From contig NC_089230.1 in assembly GCF_963924675.1 (NCBI RefSeq), forward strand, positions 3,101,001 to 3,165,000: a stretch of DNA of 64,000 bases, read 5' to 3'. Below, piece after piece: positions 31,588 through 44,979 of the stretch; the stretch's first letter is position 1; each line of letters opens with the position of its first letter. The notes beneath the pieces are model-generated. The model saw only the letters and a list, made by a program, of their open reading frames with translations, was not told where the DNA came from and made no database searches. The position numbers were made by a program, and so were the translations under genes. Origin of the DNA: Phocoena phocoena (taxonomy: Eukaryota; Chordata; Mammalia; Artiodactyla; Phocoenidae).

Positions 31588-34500
31588 GGATGAGTAAACT
31601 TTGGTGGCTCTCAGCAAATGTGTCCACACGGATCCCCGCTGCCCCTAGCCTGGACCCCCCCACCCCATCCCCAGACACTGGCCCCCGGCTGGCCCTGGCT
31701 CTGGCCCAGCCCAGCTCTTCCGTTGCCACGCCCTGGCAGTGCCTCTTCTGTCTTCCTCCTTCTACCCCACAGACACATTGAAAGCAAGGGGGCAAATTCC
31801 AAAGACTCATACCTCATGCCCGCCCGTCTTCATGCTGAGCCTTCCCCTCCTGGGGCATCAGACATGAGCTTCTGTCTCGTCTCCTGCTGTCACTGTGTCC
31901 TCCTTCTTCCCTCCCTGCCTGGATTCCACCTGTCCTCTGCACACACCTCTGCCTTCCCAGCATCCAGGGCCCACTGGTTGCTCCTTTTCACTCAGAACTT
32001 CATTTTCACCTCATCCGCTGACTCACTCCCCCTCGTGTAGAAATCTGCTGGATCGTCACCTTGTTCTGAACAGCTTCACTGGATTTCCAGCTACTCCCCA
32101 CCTCTCCCTTCATGACAACTAGCTTCTCTTGGTCCTTAATGTTCTGGAATTGAGTGACAGCATGTCTCGGTGTGGGCTTAACATTTTATCCGGGATGGAA
32201 TTCAGTGGAAAATGACCTTCGAATTCGAGGGCTTTCCTTTCTCAGCTCTAGACGATGTATTGCTATTTGTTTGCACGCTGTGTCTCTTCCATTCTCTGTT
32301 TTCTCCTCCTAGAACTCCTTCCTGGTCCTCTGCATCCCTCACGTGTATTTATACTTTCCATTTCTTTATGGTGTGTTTTTGGAACACATTGCACTTTGCT
32401 CTGGGAGAGCTGCTTTGCAATAATTCTCACCACATTATTTTGGACTTTGTATGCTATTAAGCCCTTATTAAATTTTTTTCCTTTGAAGAATTCTATTTTC
32501 CTTTCCCATAGTCTTCATGGATTCTTGCTTCTTTCACCTGTTCTCGTTCGATTACCCCTTTTTGTGGCTTTGGAGATGCAGTCCTTGCCCTCTAAGCATT
32601 CACACTTACAGAGCAGCCCGGTTTTAACTTTGGGTGGTGTTCACTCTACCCTGTGTGTTGGGCTTGTTGCTGCTCTCTCATCTCAAGGGCTGTGCTTTCT
32701 TGCTAGACTGTTCCTTGCTTCTATACACGGCAGGCTGACCGCTGGGGAGTGGGCTGAGGTAGCAGGAGTGACCTCACGAGCATATACCCTTGCTGATTTC
32801 AGGAGCTGTGCTGCCTTGTAGGGAACCTTGGCTGCCAAACTTTTGGGGTCACTGCTTCCAGTTGTCCCCTTGGTTGTCCATCCCTGGGCCTGGCCTGTCT
32901 GCCGGGAGGCCGACAGCTAGGGACGGAGGGAGCTGGGGAGAAGGGGCCCCCCGAGCAGCACGAATTACTTCCAGGGAGTCCTCTTCTCTCACAGCTTTCA
33001 TTACCCTCTTCGTGTTCTTTTCTCTAAAAAATAGAGGATCTGGATGAAATATTACCCAGGGAATCAATTTTCTAGGCTGATTGCCACAAATCTTCCAAAG
33101 ATAGCCAGTCTCTCAATGTGAATGAGAAAACTAGACATAAATTATTGTGTTTCTTTCTAGAATGGTATGTAATATGTTTCATAGGGAGGGCAGTGGATAA
33201 ATGGCTCATTATATTTTTATGGCAAAACACTGTTTTTTCTTCACAAAATTATTAGAGACAGAGGGAAAAGCCAAGAACTTTGAAATGGCCCCTCTCCCAT
33301 CCTCCCATCCGCACTCCTCCCAGCTCGAGAGAAGACGGTTTCTTGCTCGGCAATATGGAAACCATTGGTTGGAGGAACATTTTTTAGGAATGTCCTCACC
33401 TTGGCTTCCCACTCCACTGAGCATACTGCAAATTTACACTCTGTTCTCTACGGGCCATGCCTGCCAAGAACAGCCTGCTAGAGGTGTTGAGCCTGAAGCT
33501 CTGTGATGCTTCCAGAAGTAACTCTGACACGTCACCACTCCACATGCGGCCCGACCTGGCTGCTGGTCTGACTCGCCGAGCCTGGTCCAAGAGTGCCTGT
33601 GGCTAAAGACTGCATTTCTACCTTTTCCTTTCAGCCATCCCGTGAATGCTATCACCTCTCATTTCTCCAGAAAAAGTGACGAGAGAGGCATCAGGAAACA
33701 AAGGCCTATTAATATGTGTAGGGAGCTGAAACTTTTTCAGTCATAGGCCAAAGGGATAATTATTGGTCAATACTTCTTTCCGCAGAACAAAAGTTTCTTT
33801 TGGCTTTTCCCGTTCACCCTGGGCCGCTTTGTCCTTCGCTTGTGTGCACATGGATGTCCAGCCCTTCCGCTCTGGGCAGGTCCTGCTGTCTTTGGTGACG
33901 TGAGGCCGAGGGATGAGATGCTGGGAGATCCTGGCTTGAAGACACACATGCAGCCTATGGTCCTGGAGGTGCCGGGTCTCTGTTCATTAAGCCAGCGAAT
34001 CCTCCTTTTTGCTTCTCTTGCAAGTGAGAAACTCTCCATGTGAGTTCTGATCTGGGAAGGGTCAGAAATGCAAGTTTCAATGCTTTTCTACTGAGCTGCC
34101 CCAAAGCTGACTCTAGGCTAACGTGAGCTGAGTCGGGCCTGTGGTGCCAGACTTGGACTCCGGTCCCCTGCCTGGCCCTGAGCACTGCAGTGTCTCCAGG
34201 GTGATGTGGGCCTGGACTCCTTCAAACAAAACTATTTCAAACCAAGGTAGAACAAATCTGTTTAAAAGACGGTTGCTGCTTTTGTGTTATTATCTGTCTC
34301 TGAACATGTTTTCCTCCTTCAAAAGCCTTTAAGGTCTTGGCTGGGGGGCTGTATCTTCCGCACGTTCCTCATTTTATCCTCCCAAAGCCCAGGCACAGCG
34401 CCCTGGGCACCAGAAGCCCTTAACTAATAGGGGGTCCTAGAGCGAAGCTGTGTGGGCTTAGACCCCACTGGGCTCTGGAGTCCAACTGCCTGAACGTCAT

Positions 34501-35467
34501 TCATGTGAAGAGCTTGGCACAGTGACGGCCAGAGGGGGCACCTGGAAAATGTTAGTTTCCATTATTAGTAGGGACGGATGTTCCTTGAATGAGTCCTTAA
34601 GCAGTTTTTCAGGGAAAGGTGTTAGAGAGAACGCTCCCACCCCCGACATCTGACAGCCTCCTGCCCACTGCACGATGTCTGCACCTCGAGCTGTTTCGGC
34701 AAATGCCCCCCTCCTGCACGGCAGGGCTGGGCAGCTGTGGGACTTGCTCCCGGTCCAGCCGCATGGCTGATGGTGACTTATCATCCACCTCCGGGCCGCC
34801 CATCACTCCATCAAATGCTCCGAGAGGGCAGAGGTTGAATCATGACGTATGCAGTTAATCCCTCTTGAGGAAAAGATACATTTGAAAACGCACCACCCTA
34901 TGTCTACGGCAGAATCTTAAGATCCCTCTCACCCTTTGATTCTATGGCACGGTTGAATTCTGAACCACAGCAGACATGACTTCTCTTGTGCTCAGTGGAC
35001 AGAGAATGATGTAAAGAGAAAATCCTATAATTCACTGCTTTCTTGTACGAACAGTTATGTTTTGAAAATCAAGTGAGAACCGCAAGAAGATGTGGAATCT
35101 GGTGAACTGGGCCACAGTTTAAATAGAAAGTTTTAAAATATTCCTCGCATGTGGATGAAGGGTTAGTTTCTCCACTCACAGAAACAAAAAGGATCCTGCA
35201 AGTGAGCATCGTAGGATTTGCAATTCTGCACATGCTGAAACTCCACAAAAATTGCTTTTCTTGTACGACTTTCATCATTCTTGTTAGGTTTGTAGAGACA
35301 TCAGTAAACTTTGGAGCTGGGTAGAACCACTTGACAGAATTAAATCACAGGAAACCACAGAATTAAGTCACCCAAACAGAGGTTTTAGAAAAGGACTAAG
35401 TGAAATGGAGAGAAGCTGCCAGGGGTATTGAGTCCTTCTCTTGACTCTTAAAAACAAATGCTGAGAG
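31588..35467. other. Long stretch without recognised genes or young repeats
   Basis: About 3.9 kb. The ORFs at 31618-32040 (140 codons) and 32255-32821 (188 codons) lie in pyrimidine-rich DNA and read as Leu/Ser/Pro-rich low-complexity products. No splice-framed exon was convincing. The 34.3-34.5 kb stretch may hold a decayed MIR or L2, but I could not fix it. Confidence 0.4.
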
Positions 35468-35683
35468 GGCTTCCCTGGTGGCGCAGTGGTTGAGAGTCCA
35501 CCTGCCGATGCGGGGGACACGGGTTCGTGCCCCGGTCCGGGAAGATCCCACATGCCGCAGAGCGGCTGGGCCCGTGAGCCATGGCCGCTGAGCCTGGCGC
35601 GTCCGGAGCCTGTGCTCCGCAACGGGAGAGGCCACAACAGTGAGAGGCCCGCGTACCACAAAAAAAAAAAAAAAAAAAAAAAA
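35468..35683 (+). mobile_element. CHR-2-like SINE, short cetacean form
   Basis: An almost perfect copy: GGGCTTCCCTGGTGGCGCAG head, B box GGGTTCGTGCCCCGG, GAGCCATGGCCGCTGAGCC body, CAACGGGAGAGGCCACAACAG end and a 24-base pure poly-A tail. The intact tail and low divergence from its sister at 38.74 kb point to recent insertion. I could not identify a clear target duplication. Confidence 0.95.
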
Positions 35684-37839
35684 ACCGTGGAGAAACAATA
35701 GCAACCTAGGTATTTCTCATGCTAATGCGGTATTGCTCCCTCCAGACTAGATGCCTGTGAATTAGTCCTGTGCTTAACAAGTTAAGGAGAGATTGCTGGA
35801 AATAAGAGGCTACTATTATGAAACAATTAAATAAATACCTAATAGTATGGGACATTTTAAAGCTGGAAAGACCTCCGACAATTTTTTTAGTCTCTCTCCC
35901 TATCTTCTGTTCAGTTTATGAATATGCCCATTTTATAAATGTGACAGTTGAGGCCCAAAAGATTAAGGAATATGCTCAGAAATTGCAACAAAGGAGTATA
36001 AACAATACGCACTTCTCTATGTAGCTTTAAATTTTTCATATGAATGAAAGTGTATACTGTTATGTAAGCTACCAACATATAGCTCAGGAATTGGCAGCTT
36101 TTCCATTTTTTATTTGTTGTAGTACCTTGTCTGCACTACACGTTATTACTCTACCAGGTTATTGAGGTTTTTTTAGGATACAGAGTCTTTAAATTCTCTG
36201 GTCTTCTGTAGTTCTTTTTCCTTGTCCATATTTTAAAAACACGTCTATACTGAGAAATGACTCTTGAACTCACATTTAAAATGCTTTAATATGTGTCTTA
36301 TATTAGAGTTTTCTAATGTGGATTAGTGTTTGGTTTTCTATGCTTTGTGCATTGAAATCCTGGATTTTTATGGGAAGAAGAACACAGTACAGGCAGAGGG
36401 AACAGCATGAGTGGAGGCTCAGGGGCAGGGCGCGTAGCCAGACTGGGGATGGAGAGATGGAGACAGATTGTAAAGATGCTGGACGTCAGGCCAGGGCATC
36501 AGGACTGCACCTGGCAGGCGGTGGGGAGGCAGCAAAGGTGTGTGAGCAGGTGAGGGACCGAATTGTTTTGTGTTTCAGGAAAGCTCAGCTTGAAACCCTG
36601 GGAGAAATGATTTGAATGTGGGGGGACTGGCAGAGGGAGACAATTCTGAAGTCATCGCAAAGATCTAAGTGAGGGATAACGACGCCGAAATCAAAGCAAT
36701 GGAAGTGGCAAATAAACGAGAAATGCCATGAAAGTGAACATTTTGCCTCTTCTATGCTCTCTGTGCTTCCAGCCCTACGTTCAGAGGCTGATCTTCAACA
36801 TCAGAAGGCGGGAAACTTGGGTCTTGTACACGACAAGCGACTAGTCAAACAGGAGGTTGCTTTGTCCTGGCACGTTCAGTGAACGTATTGCTGAGCAGTG
36901 ATGGAAAACGGGACTGTGGTAGCCACCAGGAGATGTCATGGAGCACGGCAGCCCGTCTGAGCATCTCTTTCCAACCAGGTCTCCCCACGAGCAGCAGGAG
37001 ATCCTTGGGCGCTGCGAGGTGCTTAGACGGAGCCCAGCTGGAGCTGTGTTGAGTGTGTTTGCTGCTGTTGTTGGCTATTTATTCACCTGTGGGGTTAGCC
37101 AATCTGATAACCAGTCCCCTTGTCCTTCCCCTTGATCTCCTCCACCACAGAGCTGTGAAGAACTGAATGCTTGCCTCGGAGCCTCCCTTGGGTCCAAAAG
37201 TGGCCATGGGATGCTGCCTGGCCAGTGAGATGCAAACCAAAGAAACCCACGTGGAAGCTGCAGGGACACCGGGTGCTTCCTTGTAAAGGCCATGCTGGCG
37301 CCGCCCCTTCCTGTCTGCCCGGCTTGAATGCTGCCACGCCCACTCGGCAACCCTGAGCTGACAGGGAAGAAGGTGGCGGAGATGGTGTCAACACTGACGG
37401 TGGGAGGGAGGATATGGGGAGACCAGGGGTCTGAGGACGCCACCGGCGGCCGCCGCCCTCCCCTCCTCTTATCTCAGAGGCACAAAGCCCCGTTGTGCAG
37501 GCTCTGAGAGCTGGGTTTTCTGTTGTTTCAGAGTGTGCTCCTACCTGACGCACAGTGGCTTTTCTCCTTCCTTGGGAGCCAAAGGCTTCCTAACAGGTAG
37601 ATGTTAAGCCCTGAATATCTAGAAGTAAATCAAGCGTCCCTGTGGATGCGGGACTATAAAATAAAATATGCTTCTATAGATAAAAAGTATCTATAAAATA
37701 TGCTTCAACTGTCCAATTACCACTGCTTTGGGCTCCAGATTTGCTAACACAATCTTAATAACATCAGTTATCACAATAGTAATAATGTCGGACGTGGCAT
37801 CTGCTGTAATACTTTTATTTTTTAAAATTTAACTCAGAA
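35684..37839. other. Unique sequence
   Basis: No gene recognised. An acceptor-like CTGTGCTTCCAG near 36772 opens a 23-codon frame (PYVQRLIFNIRRRETWV...) but reaches a stop without a donor. The GC-rich ORFs at 37.1-37.55 kb on the minus strand are compositional. Confidence 0.4.
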
Positions 37840-38525
37840 ATTTCCTTCTCTCCATACAAAAGCCTGCACATGGATGTTTTTAGTGGTTTTATTTACAGCA
37901 GCCAAAAACACTACAGAAGCAACCGGGATGTCCTTCAGTAGGTGATGGCTAAATAAACTGTGGTGCATCCAGACAGTGGAATATTATTCAGCACTAAAAA
38001 TAAATGAGCCCTCAAGTCAGGAGAAGACATGGAGGAGCCTTAAATACATATGACTAAGTGAAAGAAGCCAGGCCGAAAAGACTACATACCGTATGCCATC
38101 AACCGTATGACACTGCGGAAAAGGCAAAACTATGGAGGCAGCACAGAGATCAGTGGTTGCCAGGGGTTAAGAGGGAGGGAGGGATGGACAGAAGGAACAT
38201 AGGATTTTGAGGGCAGTAAAACCACTCTGTACGTGGTTTTGCTATATATGATACTGTAATGGTGGATACGTGACATACGCATTTGATAAAGCCCATAGAA
38301 TGTTCAACGCCAAGAGTGACCCCCAACGGACCTAAGTTAATAATAATGTATTAATATTGGTTCAGCAACTGTAACATAAGTGCCACATCAATGCAAAGTG
38401 TTAATAATAGGGAACCCAAGTCCGGGGCAGGACGGGATGTATGGGGACTCGCTGAACTTCCTGCCCAATTTTCTGTAAACCTAAAACTGCTCCCAAAAAA
38501 GTGTATTAATTTAAGAAAATAATAA
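37840..38525 (+). mobile_element. Old L1 3' end
   Basis: Order AAAGCCTGCACATGGATG, GAATATTATTCAGCACTAAAAA, CAGTGGTTGCCAGGGGTTAAG, ACTGTAATGGTGGATACG and CCTAAAACTGCTCCCAAAAA matches the conserved end of old mammalian L1s and terminates in an A-rich tail. Substitutions are many, so it is older than the L1 at 17 kb. Confidence 0.8.
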
Positions 38526-38737
38526 ACTGCTAACAAAGAAACAAATTTCCCTTTCCTACCTCTTGAAGAAGTATTTTAGAAATTAATATTTCATCATTGA
38601 ATGTTGTAAGGGATAAGTTGGGAGAGCTATGAAGTAAGTGGTTTAAAAGCACTTCTGTGAGAACAGAGAGAAGAAAGGCTCAAAGTCGCAGAGCAAAGCC
38701 ATGGAATCAAGCCTAGCATATAAAGCTCAGATACAGG

Positions 38738-38942
38738 GTCTTCCCTGGTGGCGCAGTGGTTGGGAGTCTGCCTTTGCGATGCAGGGGACGCGGGTTCGTT
38801 GCTCGGTCTGGGAGGATCCCACGTACCGCGGAGCGGCTTGGCCCGTGAGCCATGGCCGCTGAGCCTGCGCGTCCGGAGCCTGTGCTCCGCAACGGGAGAG
38901 GCCACAGCAGTGAGAGGCCGGTGTACCACAAAAAAAAAAAAA
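38738..38942 (+). mobile_element. CHR-2-like SINE, short cetacean form
   Basis: TCTTCCCTGGTGGCGCAG head, B-box region GCGGGTTCGTTGC (one altered position in the B box), GAGCCATGGCCGCTGAGCC body and a 15-base poly-A tail. Flanks AAAGCTCAGATA (from 38722) and AAAGTTCAGTTA (from 38941) are similar at 10 of 12 positions and may be the target duplication. Confidence 0.95.
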
Positions 38943-38949
38943 AGTTCAG

Positions 38950-39808
38950 TTAGAAAGTTTCAGTGAACGCCAAAATGGTAGCTCAGCAGCAGCTTAAAAA
39001 ATATAGATTTTTCATTTTTCAGGTCTCTCTGTTTCGGTTCATAATTTCCCCTAACGCTGGATTTGAAATATAATATGAGGCGGCCAGGAGAGAGGCTGCT
39101 CGGCTGTTTCAAAGTTAGGAGAGGTGTTGGGAGACACACAACTCTGGGTTTGGAATGTGCTGTGGCCACTTTTTGTTCTTATAAAAATAAAAAGTGGCCA
39201 AGGAAACACACAGAAAAGTTTTCCTTAGCAAAGTGAGTGGAGCTGCGTTTTCGGGCCTCGTGGCCTTGGGGGACCCGGGCGAGATGGTTCAAGGCAGCCG
39301 CAGACCCAAGTCCACACCGGGCTGTCCTGCTGGGGTGGGGTTAGAGGGGTGTGGTTTCCTGCTGCTCCCAAAGCCCTTAGGCTTCTGGTGACTTTTCCCT
39401 ATTTCTTTAAGATGACAGAATGAAAATCTAAGGCAAAAATGTCGCAGGTTTTATTGTAATAGTAATATTGAAGGACAAGCTCGATAGAGGTGGCAAGTTT
39501 CAGGGGAGGTGGGAAGTGTAGGTAAAACCGAGGAGCTGTATGATTTCCCAGTGTTCTCCCCACATACTATAAAACATAAGCAGTTCATGTCATACACTTA
39601 TTACCATGATTCCAACATGGAATTCCGGCAAAATCTCATCATGACTGGGTGAACCCGGCTGCCCTAGATGCTGTGCTGTTGTGCTCATTGAGAGACACGG
39701 AATTTATTAAAGTTGGGGAGACAGGATATGCTCGAGTGAAACACTAAAAATGGTGCCAGGCAGCCCATGGCAGGGGCAGTGATGGCCACGTGGGGAGAGA
39801 CCAAGCGG
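38950..39808. other. Unique sequence
   Basis: No gene or nameable repeat was recognised. Confidence 0.4.
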
Positions 39809-40145
39809 GATAGTGGCTGAGAGGGGGGTTCCGGAGCCGGAAAGCCAACTGTGAATCCCGGCTGGGAAAATCATTCAATTTCTCTGTGCCTCACTGCTTC
39901 GTCTAAGAAATGGAGGATACCAGTCCTCACTTCAGAAGGTTACTGGGAAAAGGAAATAATACACGTCGGGAAGTACTTGACACACTGCTGGGAGCAGTGC
40001 ATTGCTGATAAGGTTAACTCTGTATTATAAATTATTAGAGCAAGTGTGTGAGAAAATGCCAATTGAGGAGTTTTGACTCTCTAGCTAGAACAGTGCCTGG
40101 CACATAGTAGCTCTGCGATAAAAGTTTGTTGACTGAGTAAATGGA
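39809..40145 (+). mobile_element. MIR with adjoining L2/MIR-type tail
   Basis: MIR order is visible: GGGATAGTGGCTGAGAGG, ATTTCTCTGTGCCTCACTGC, GGTTACTGGGAAAAGGAAATAA. A typical tail motif, ACAGTGCCTGGCACATAGTAG followed by TTTGTTGACTGAGTAAATGG, lies at 40090-40143. Confidence 0.75.
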
Positions 40146-42654
40146 TCAAGCATCCTTTATTAAAGGAAAACAAGATCACCACTTGCACGGAGAAGGCGAT
40201 GGCTTGATCTGGATCTGAAAGACTCAGAGTTGTGGAGAGTTGGAAATTAAACCAGAAGAAACAGAAGGTGGAGGACACTGCTGAAGGGGGTGATCAGACC
40301 TCTGTAAATGGAAGAAGTGGTGTTGGGAGGAGACCAAACCAAAAAGGAGGATCGGAGCCATTGAAGAGGACCTTGAACCTGAGGGTGAGGAGTTGGAATT
40401 TCACATCATGCACATGTGGGTGAGGTTCCAGGAAGAGTAATCTAGCATCGCTCATGGAATCAATTGGAAGTGCAACCAACTGCTGGTGGGAACCAAGCAA
40501 GCGAAGGCACTTCAGCGGTGAGATACTGAAGATGTGAACTAGAGCGGCAGCCAATAGCTCAGAGAAGGTCCCGAGGAAGGGGTCTCAGTCTGGACAGGAC
40601 CAAGTTTGATCTAGCTATTCATCCTAAATTGAAGTTCTGCGAAGCCTCAAAGGGAAAAAGGGTACAAAGGTAATACCCTACTAGAAGACATAAAATAAAT
40701 TCAGAAACAGAGTCAGCATATTGATGTTTGTTCCGTTGCTTGTGACCTAATTTGTTATTTTACAGAGCTGGTGAGTCTAGTATGATTCTATGTCAGTTCA
40801 GAAGTGGTTTTTCAGACCCTTCGCCAGCTGATGGGACACCACGAAACAGTGAGTGTCGCTTATGTCGGTCTCGAGAAAGGCCTGTAGGGCTTTGGTCCCT
40901 CCCATAAACTGACCTTTAGAGCTTGAAGGCATATACAATGATGTGACATGTTCGAGCCAGAGAGAACCCACATCTTACATCATTCGCACTTATATGAGCA
41001 AATAATGTGCAAAGAAATCAGTAACTTTCCAAAAAGGACACAAATACTTTCTCAAATCTGGATAAGAGACCAGATCTCCCAACTTGTACTCCAGTTTTAC
41101 ATTATTTCTTTGAATTTTCGCCATTGGTTTCGTTTACTGTGTGGTCTGCTTCACATCCGAGGATTTAACCAGATCAGGCTGTGAATCATCCTTTAATACG
41201 GATTTCCCGTTTTGCAGTGCTTTGGACTTCCCAGGTTCAGCTGAAGACTGGTACGGTTTAAATTTGTTCTCATGACCACTTCCAGGCTGGCTGCTGCCTT
41301 CCTGACTCAAAAGGCCCCTTTTTGCATTCCAGATGGATCTGCTCTTCCTAGGTATTGGGAGTCTTCATGAATGCCCACTTGCAGAAAGAGCTCTCTCTGC
41401 GTGCAAAAAATGAAGGCGCTAAGCAGAAGGAACCACCCATGGGAAGGCTTTGAAGGAACCACAGCTTTTGCCAGGATGTCCTTTCTAGGGCACTAACAAA
41501 TGCAAAACAGGTAGGCGATGCTCCCACCTTAAGACAAAATTACCAGAAAGCAAGCTCATCTCTCCTCCTCTCGACAGAAAGCATAAGATAAAGACTGCAG
41601 AAGCGCTCGGTGTGCAAACTGAAAATGGTAAAAAAGACTATAAACCACGTTACTGTGAGCGAATTATGTTGGATTAAAAACTTAACATCAAACCACATAA
41701 GCCTGTTAAAACAGTTAGTGAAGACTGGACTTTTTGTATGTAAGGATAACTGTTGAAGCATTCTCTGGGCTCTCCTACTCAGATCATAGAGCACGTTTTA
41801 AATTCTGGAAATTGGCCATATTTTATAAGTCAGTCTAACTTCACTTTTTAGGGGAGATAATATAACTATAAGGAAGTCCAGCTTAACAGCGATAAAGGAA
41901 AAGCAAGAGATTAGACTAGATTCATGCAAAAAATATTTTTTAAAGAAATCTCTTACACCAACATTCTTATTCTTCCTCATATTTTAGCCCTTATTATTAT
42001 TCTATAATTATATAATATTTTTATTTTCCCATTTTTTCCCCCTAAGTCATTTTTACTTCCTATCAACAACAAAAAAGCAGCCAGAATGATCTTGGAACTC
42101 AACAGATAACTACAAAAAAGAGAAATTTTATAACATCCGACTTTCTCAGCATTCATATAGGGTTATTTTGGTAAAAATAGTTTTTTTTTATCAATTTTCT
42201 TAAGGACTGGACTGTTCATCATACTTTGATATTCAAATCATGTTGTTTGAGGACCCTACCCCATCGTCGTCCTTGTTGATTCTCTCTTCCCCCATCTGGT
42301 CTGACTGTCAGCTTCCACCCTGTCCATTGAGCGTATGGTTAGGGCACATCTCTCACATGACTCACAGGCTTCCTGAAATCTTCCAGCTCTTGAAAGAATT
42401 GCAGTTTCGTTTTGCAATCCATTGGCATTGAATTCTATCTTAACGTATCCATTAGCAAAAGTAGCAAAGACTGACAAGCAAAGGTATTGATGAGATGGTC
42501 TGGGATACACGTTCCTGTGGAGTGGGGAAGGCTTGAGTGAGGACTCAATTCCTTAGGTATTCAATTTCTTCGGGAAAATGTGTCACAAGGACTTCTGCTT
42601 TCCTACCCAACCTTGTAACTAGGGGATCAGGTACCAATTTATTTTCACAACAAT
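40146..42654. other. Unique sequence
   Basis: No gene recognised. The region 40250-40560 has the flavour of an ancient DNA transposon (ATTGAAGAGGACCTTGAACC, GGAGTTGGAATTTCAC), but I cannot assign it. AT-rich sequence dominates 41.8-42.2 kb. Confidence 0.35.
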
Positions 42655-42790
42655 ACTTCAAGCAAGGTATTATTATCCCCACTCTACAGAAGAAAAAACT
42701 TGAAGCTGGGAAAGTTCGTTGATCTGCACGAGGTCCCGCAGCTCATAAGCTGGTGGCCTGTGGAGCGTGGATGTAGATCCAAACGGAGAT
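42655..42790 (-). mobile_element. MIR fragment
   Basis: The + strand reads GTATTATTATCCCCACTCTAC, GAAGAAAAAACTTGAAGC and CGCAGCTCATAAGCTGGTGG, the complement of the MIR core. Confidence 0.65.
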
Positions 42791-43027
42791 GACTCCAAGG
42801 CCAGCTCGCCAAGGCCAGGGAGAAGGGGAGGGTCACTGCTCCCTACTCTGGAAGCAGAGGAGGGCAGCCCAGTCTTCCCAGGCGGTGAATCCATCAGTGT
42901 AGACACCACAGATGGGGCTTCCACTGGGCCTTCCTCAATTCCTCTCACCCTGTGAGGGTAGGTGGAGAGCAGGGGTGGTGTGGCTCCCAGCTCCCGCAAA
43001 GGAGAGGCACAGGGGGGTCTGACCCTC

Positions 43028-43112
43028 AGGCAGTGGTCCTCGAAGTCTGCCCCAGCAGCATCAGTGTTGCCTGGGAATGATAGAGATGTAAATTCTGAGT
43101 CCCACGCCCCAA
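43028..43112 (+). mobile_element. hAT-Charlie nonautonomous element fragment (MER5/MER20-like)
   Basis: CAGTGGTCCTCGAAGTCTGCC, CCAGCAGCATCAGTGTTGCC and AGAGATGTAAATTCTGAGTCCC are diverged versions of the standard opening of MER5/MER20-type elements. Only the left portion is preserved. Confidence 0.7.
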
Positions 43113-44979
43113 ACACACTCCCACTGGTGGGTTTCAGTTACCACTGTGACGTCACTAATGGAGAGTTGGGGAGAGATATACACACACAGCCAGCTCTTCC
43201 AAGGGGAGTGGGCAGTTACTTCTGCTATCACGTGACGTCTGCATTCCTCAGATTCAACCCACTGGCAAAACTGCATTAAAAACCACGGGACTTAGAGTAA
43301 AATGCAGTCAGGGCCACAACACTCAAGAATTTGTAGTGCCACTTAATAGAAAGATAGTAACTCAATAAAAATAGCGACACAGTTCGTCCATGTTAACTGG
43401 TTAAGAAATGTGTGGAGGCTGTGATAAATGTGTCACTTCGGAAAGGTCACCTTGATAAAGTCTGAAGTTTGCTTGTGGAAGTGAGTGCTTACAGTGCTGG
43501 GGCCCCGCCATGCCCGGCACCCTGTCTGCGAGGGGAAGAGAATAAGAGAGGGGGAGAGAGAAAAAAGATCCCAAGAGCAAAAGAACAGGAAACAGAGGGA
43601 AAAATACAAAATAGGGGAGAGTACAGGGGAAATTGAGAACAGGGAGGACCGAGGGGGAAGGGGTGCAGCTGATGTTACACAGAAGTAACATCCGGAGGGT
43701 CTTCTGAAACCAGACAGAAAGGGTACCACCAGCTGCGGTGGGTGTGGCTCGTCGTCCTGGTGACCCGAGCGCGTGTGCCATTTGTGTGCTCCTGCTTCTG
43801 TCACCTGGGCTCTCAGGGATGAAACGCACGTGAGCAAACTGAAATTCACTTTACGCTCAAGTTGTTTCCTAATATATCAATCAGGCTGGGACAAATCCTC
43901 AAGCGTCAGAGCAAGCATCCGAGCAGAACCGGCTGCATTTACCTGGAAATTGGCAAATCCTTCAAGTCAGGGCTGCCCCCCGCCCCCGCCCCGCCCCGTG
44001 CACCTGTTAAATCCTTACCAGCACACTGCTGGTTGTAAAACACTGAATGGAGTAGTTGGTATGTACTAAGTGCCTAATAAATGCTCAGAATTAATGTACT
44101 TTTCCCCAGGCGGAAGTCAAGTGGGATTCACGAAACAAACTGAAACTAGAAAGTAGACAAGGCAAAGCAGGTGCCCCAGAACCGGAGCAGGGTAGCCAGC
44201 ACAGATGTGTGGGGTCCCACTGCAGACAGAGAGGAAAATAGTAACTTCCAGAACACATCTACTCTACCATCCCCTGCAGATGCAAAGAGACACTAAAGAA
44301 AATGTGTCACAAATTTTTAGCATCTTTTGTAATTATTTTCAAGGTGGAAACAAAACAGGGAATGATAATAAGCTCCAGCGAGACTTTAATTATTTTGTGA
44401 AGATCTTTTTTTATCATAAATTGGCATTTTAAACTCTCCTGCCAACTCCCAGTGCATACGTGGTTTACTACGCTTGCTTGTTGGCAAGCCCAAATGGGAT
44501 ATTTAATAAGTGGCTCAGCAGCATGCATTTATCGAACAAGATTTTATGAGGAAAAACAAAATGTACGTGTTTTTAGGGTGCTTGCCATCAAGCATGAGCA
44601 GTAAAATCTAACTCATAAATCATCGTGCAAACAGCATGGCAAGATGAATGCTACCTGGATGCAGAAGAGAACAAAGACCACGTGAGTTGGAAGAGAATCC
44701 CTCTGCCTGGCGTCTCCAAGAAGTCATCACATATGGTGCGGTATTTGAGTCTGGCCTCGAGAAGAGGGGAAATTGCAGGTGGAAGACAGACTCTGTGTGG
44801 AAGGGCAGTAAAGCCTGGAGCGTTTTCAAAGGACTGGAATAAGTTTGGTTTGGGTAGACAGTTTATGAAGGGGTATCTCTGTACCTCTTGCAAGACAGTA
44901 CCTTCATGGCTGTAGAAGTGGGGAGACTTCTGTTGGTTTCAGGCAGACTTGTCACACTTTCCTTATTACCGGTTTCCTC
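43113..44979. other. Unique sequence with one exon-like segment
   Basis: At 44110-44170 an acceptor (CTTTTCCCCAG) precedes a 61-nt open stretch reading AEVKWDSRNKLKLESRQGKA and ending GCAG|GTGCCC. The splice signals are moderate and the remaining sequence shows no gene. A plus-strand purine-rich block (43520-43680) explains the pyrimidine-coded minus-strand ORFs of about 140 codons. Confidence 0.35.

Noticed and set aside
32255..32821. 188-codon plus-strand ORF
   Set aside because: Leu/Ser/Phe-rich translation of pyrimidine-rich DNA with no recognisable domain; likely chance or a decayed repeat.
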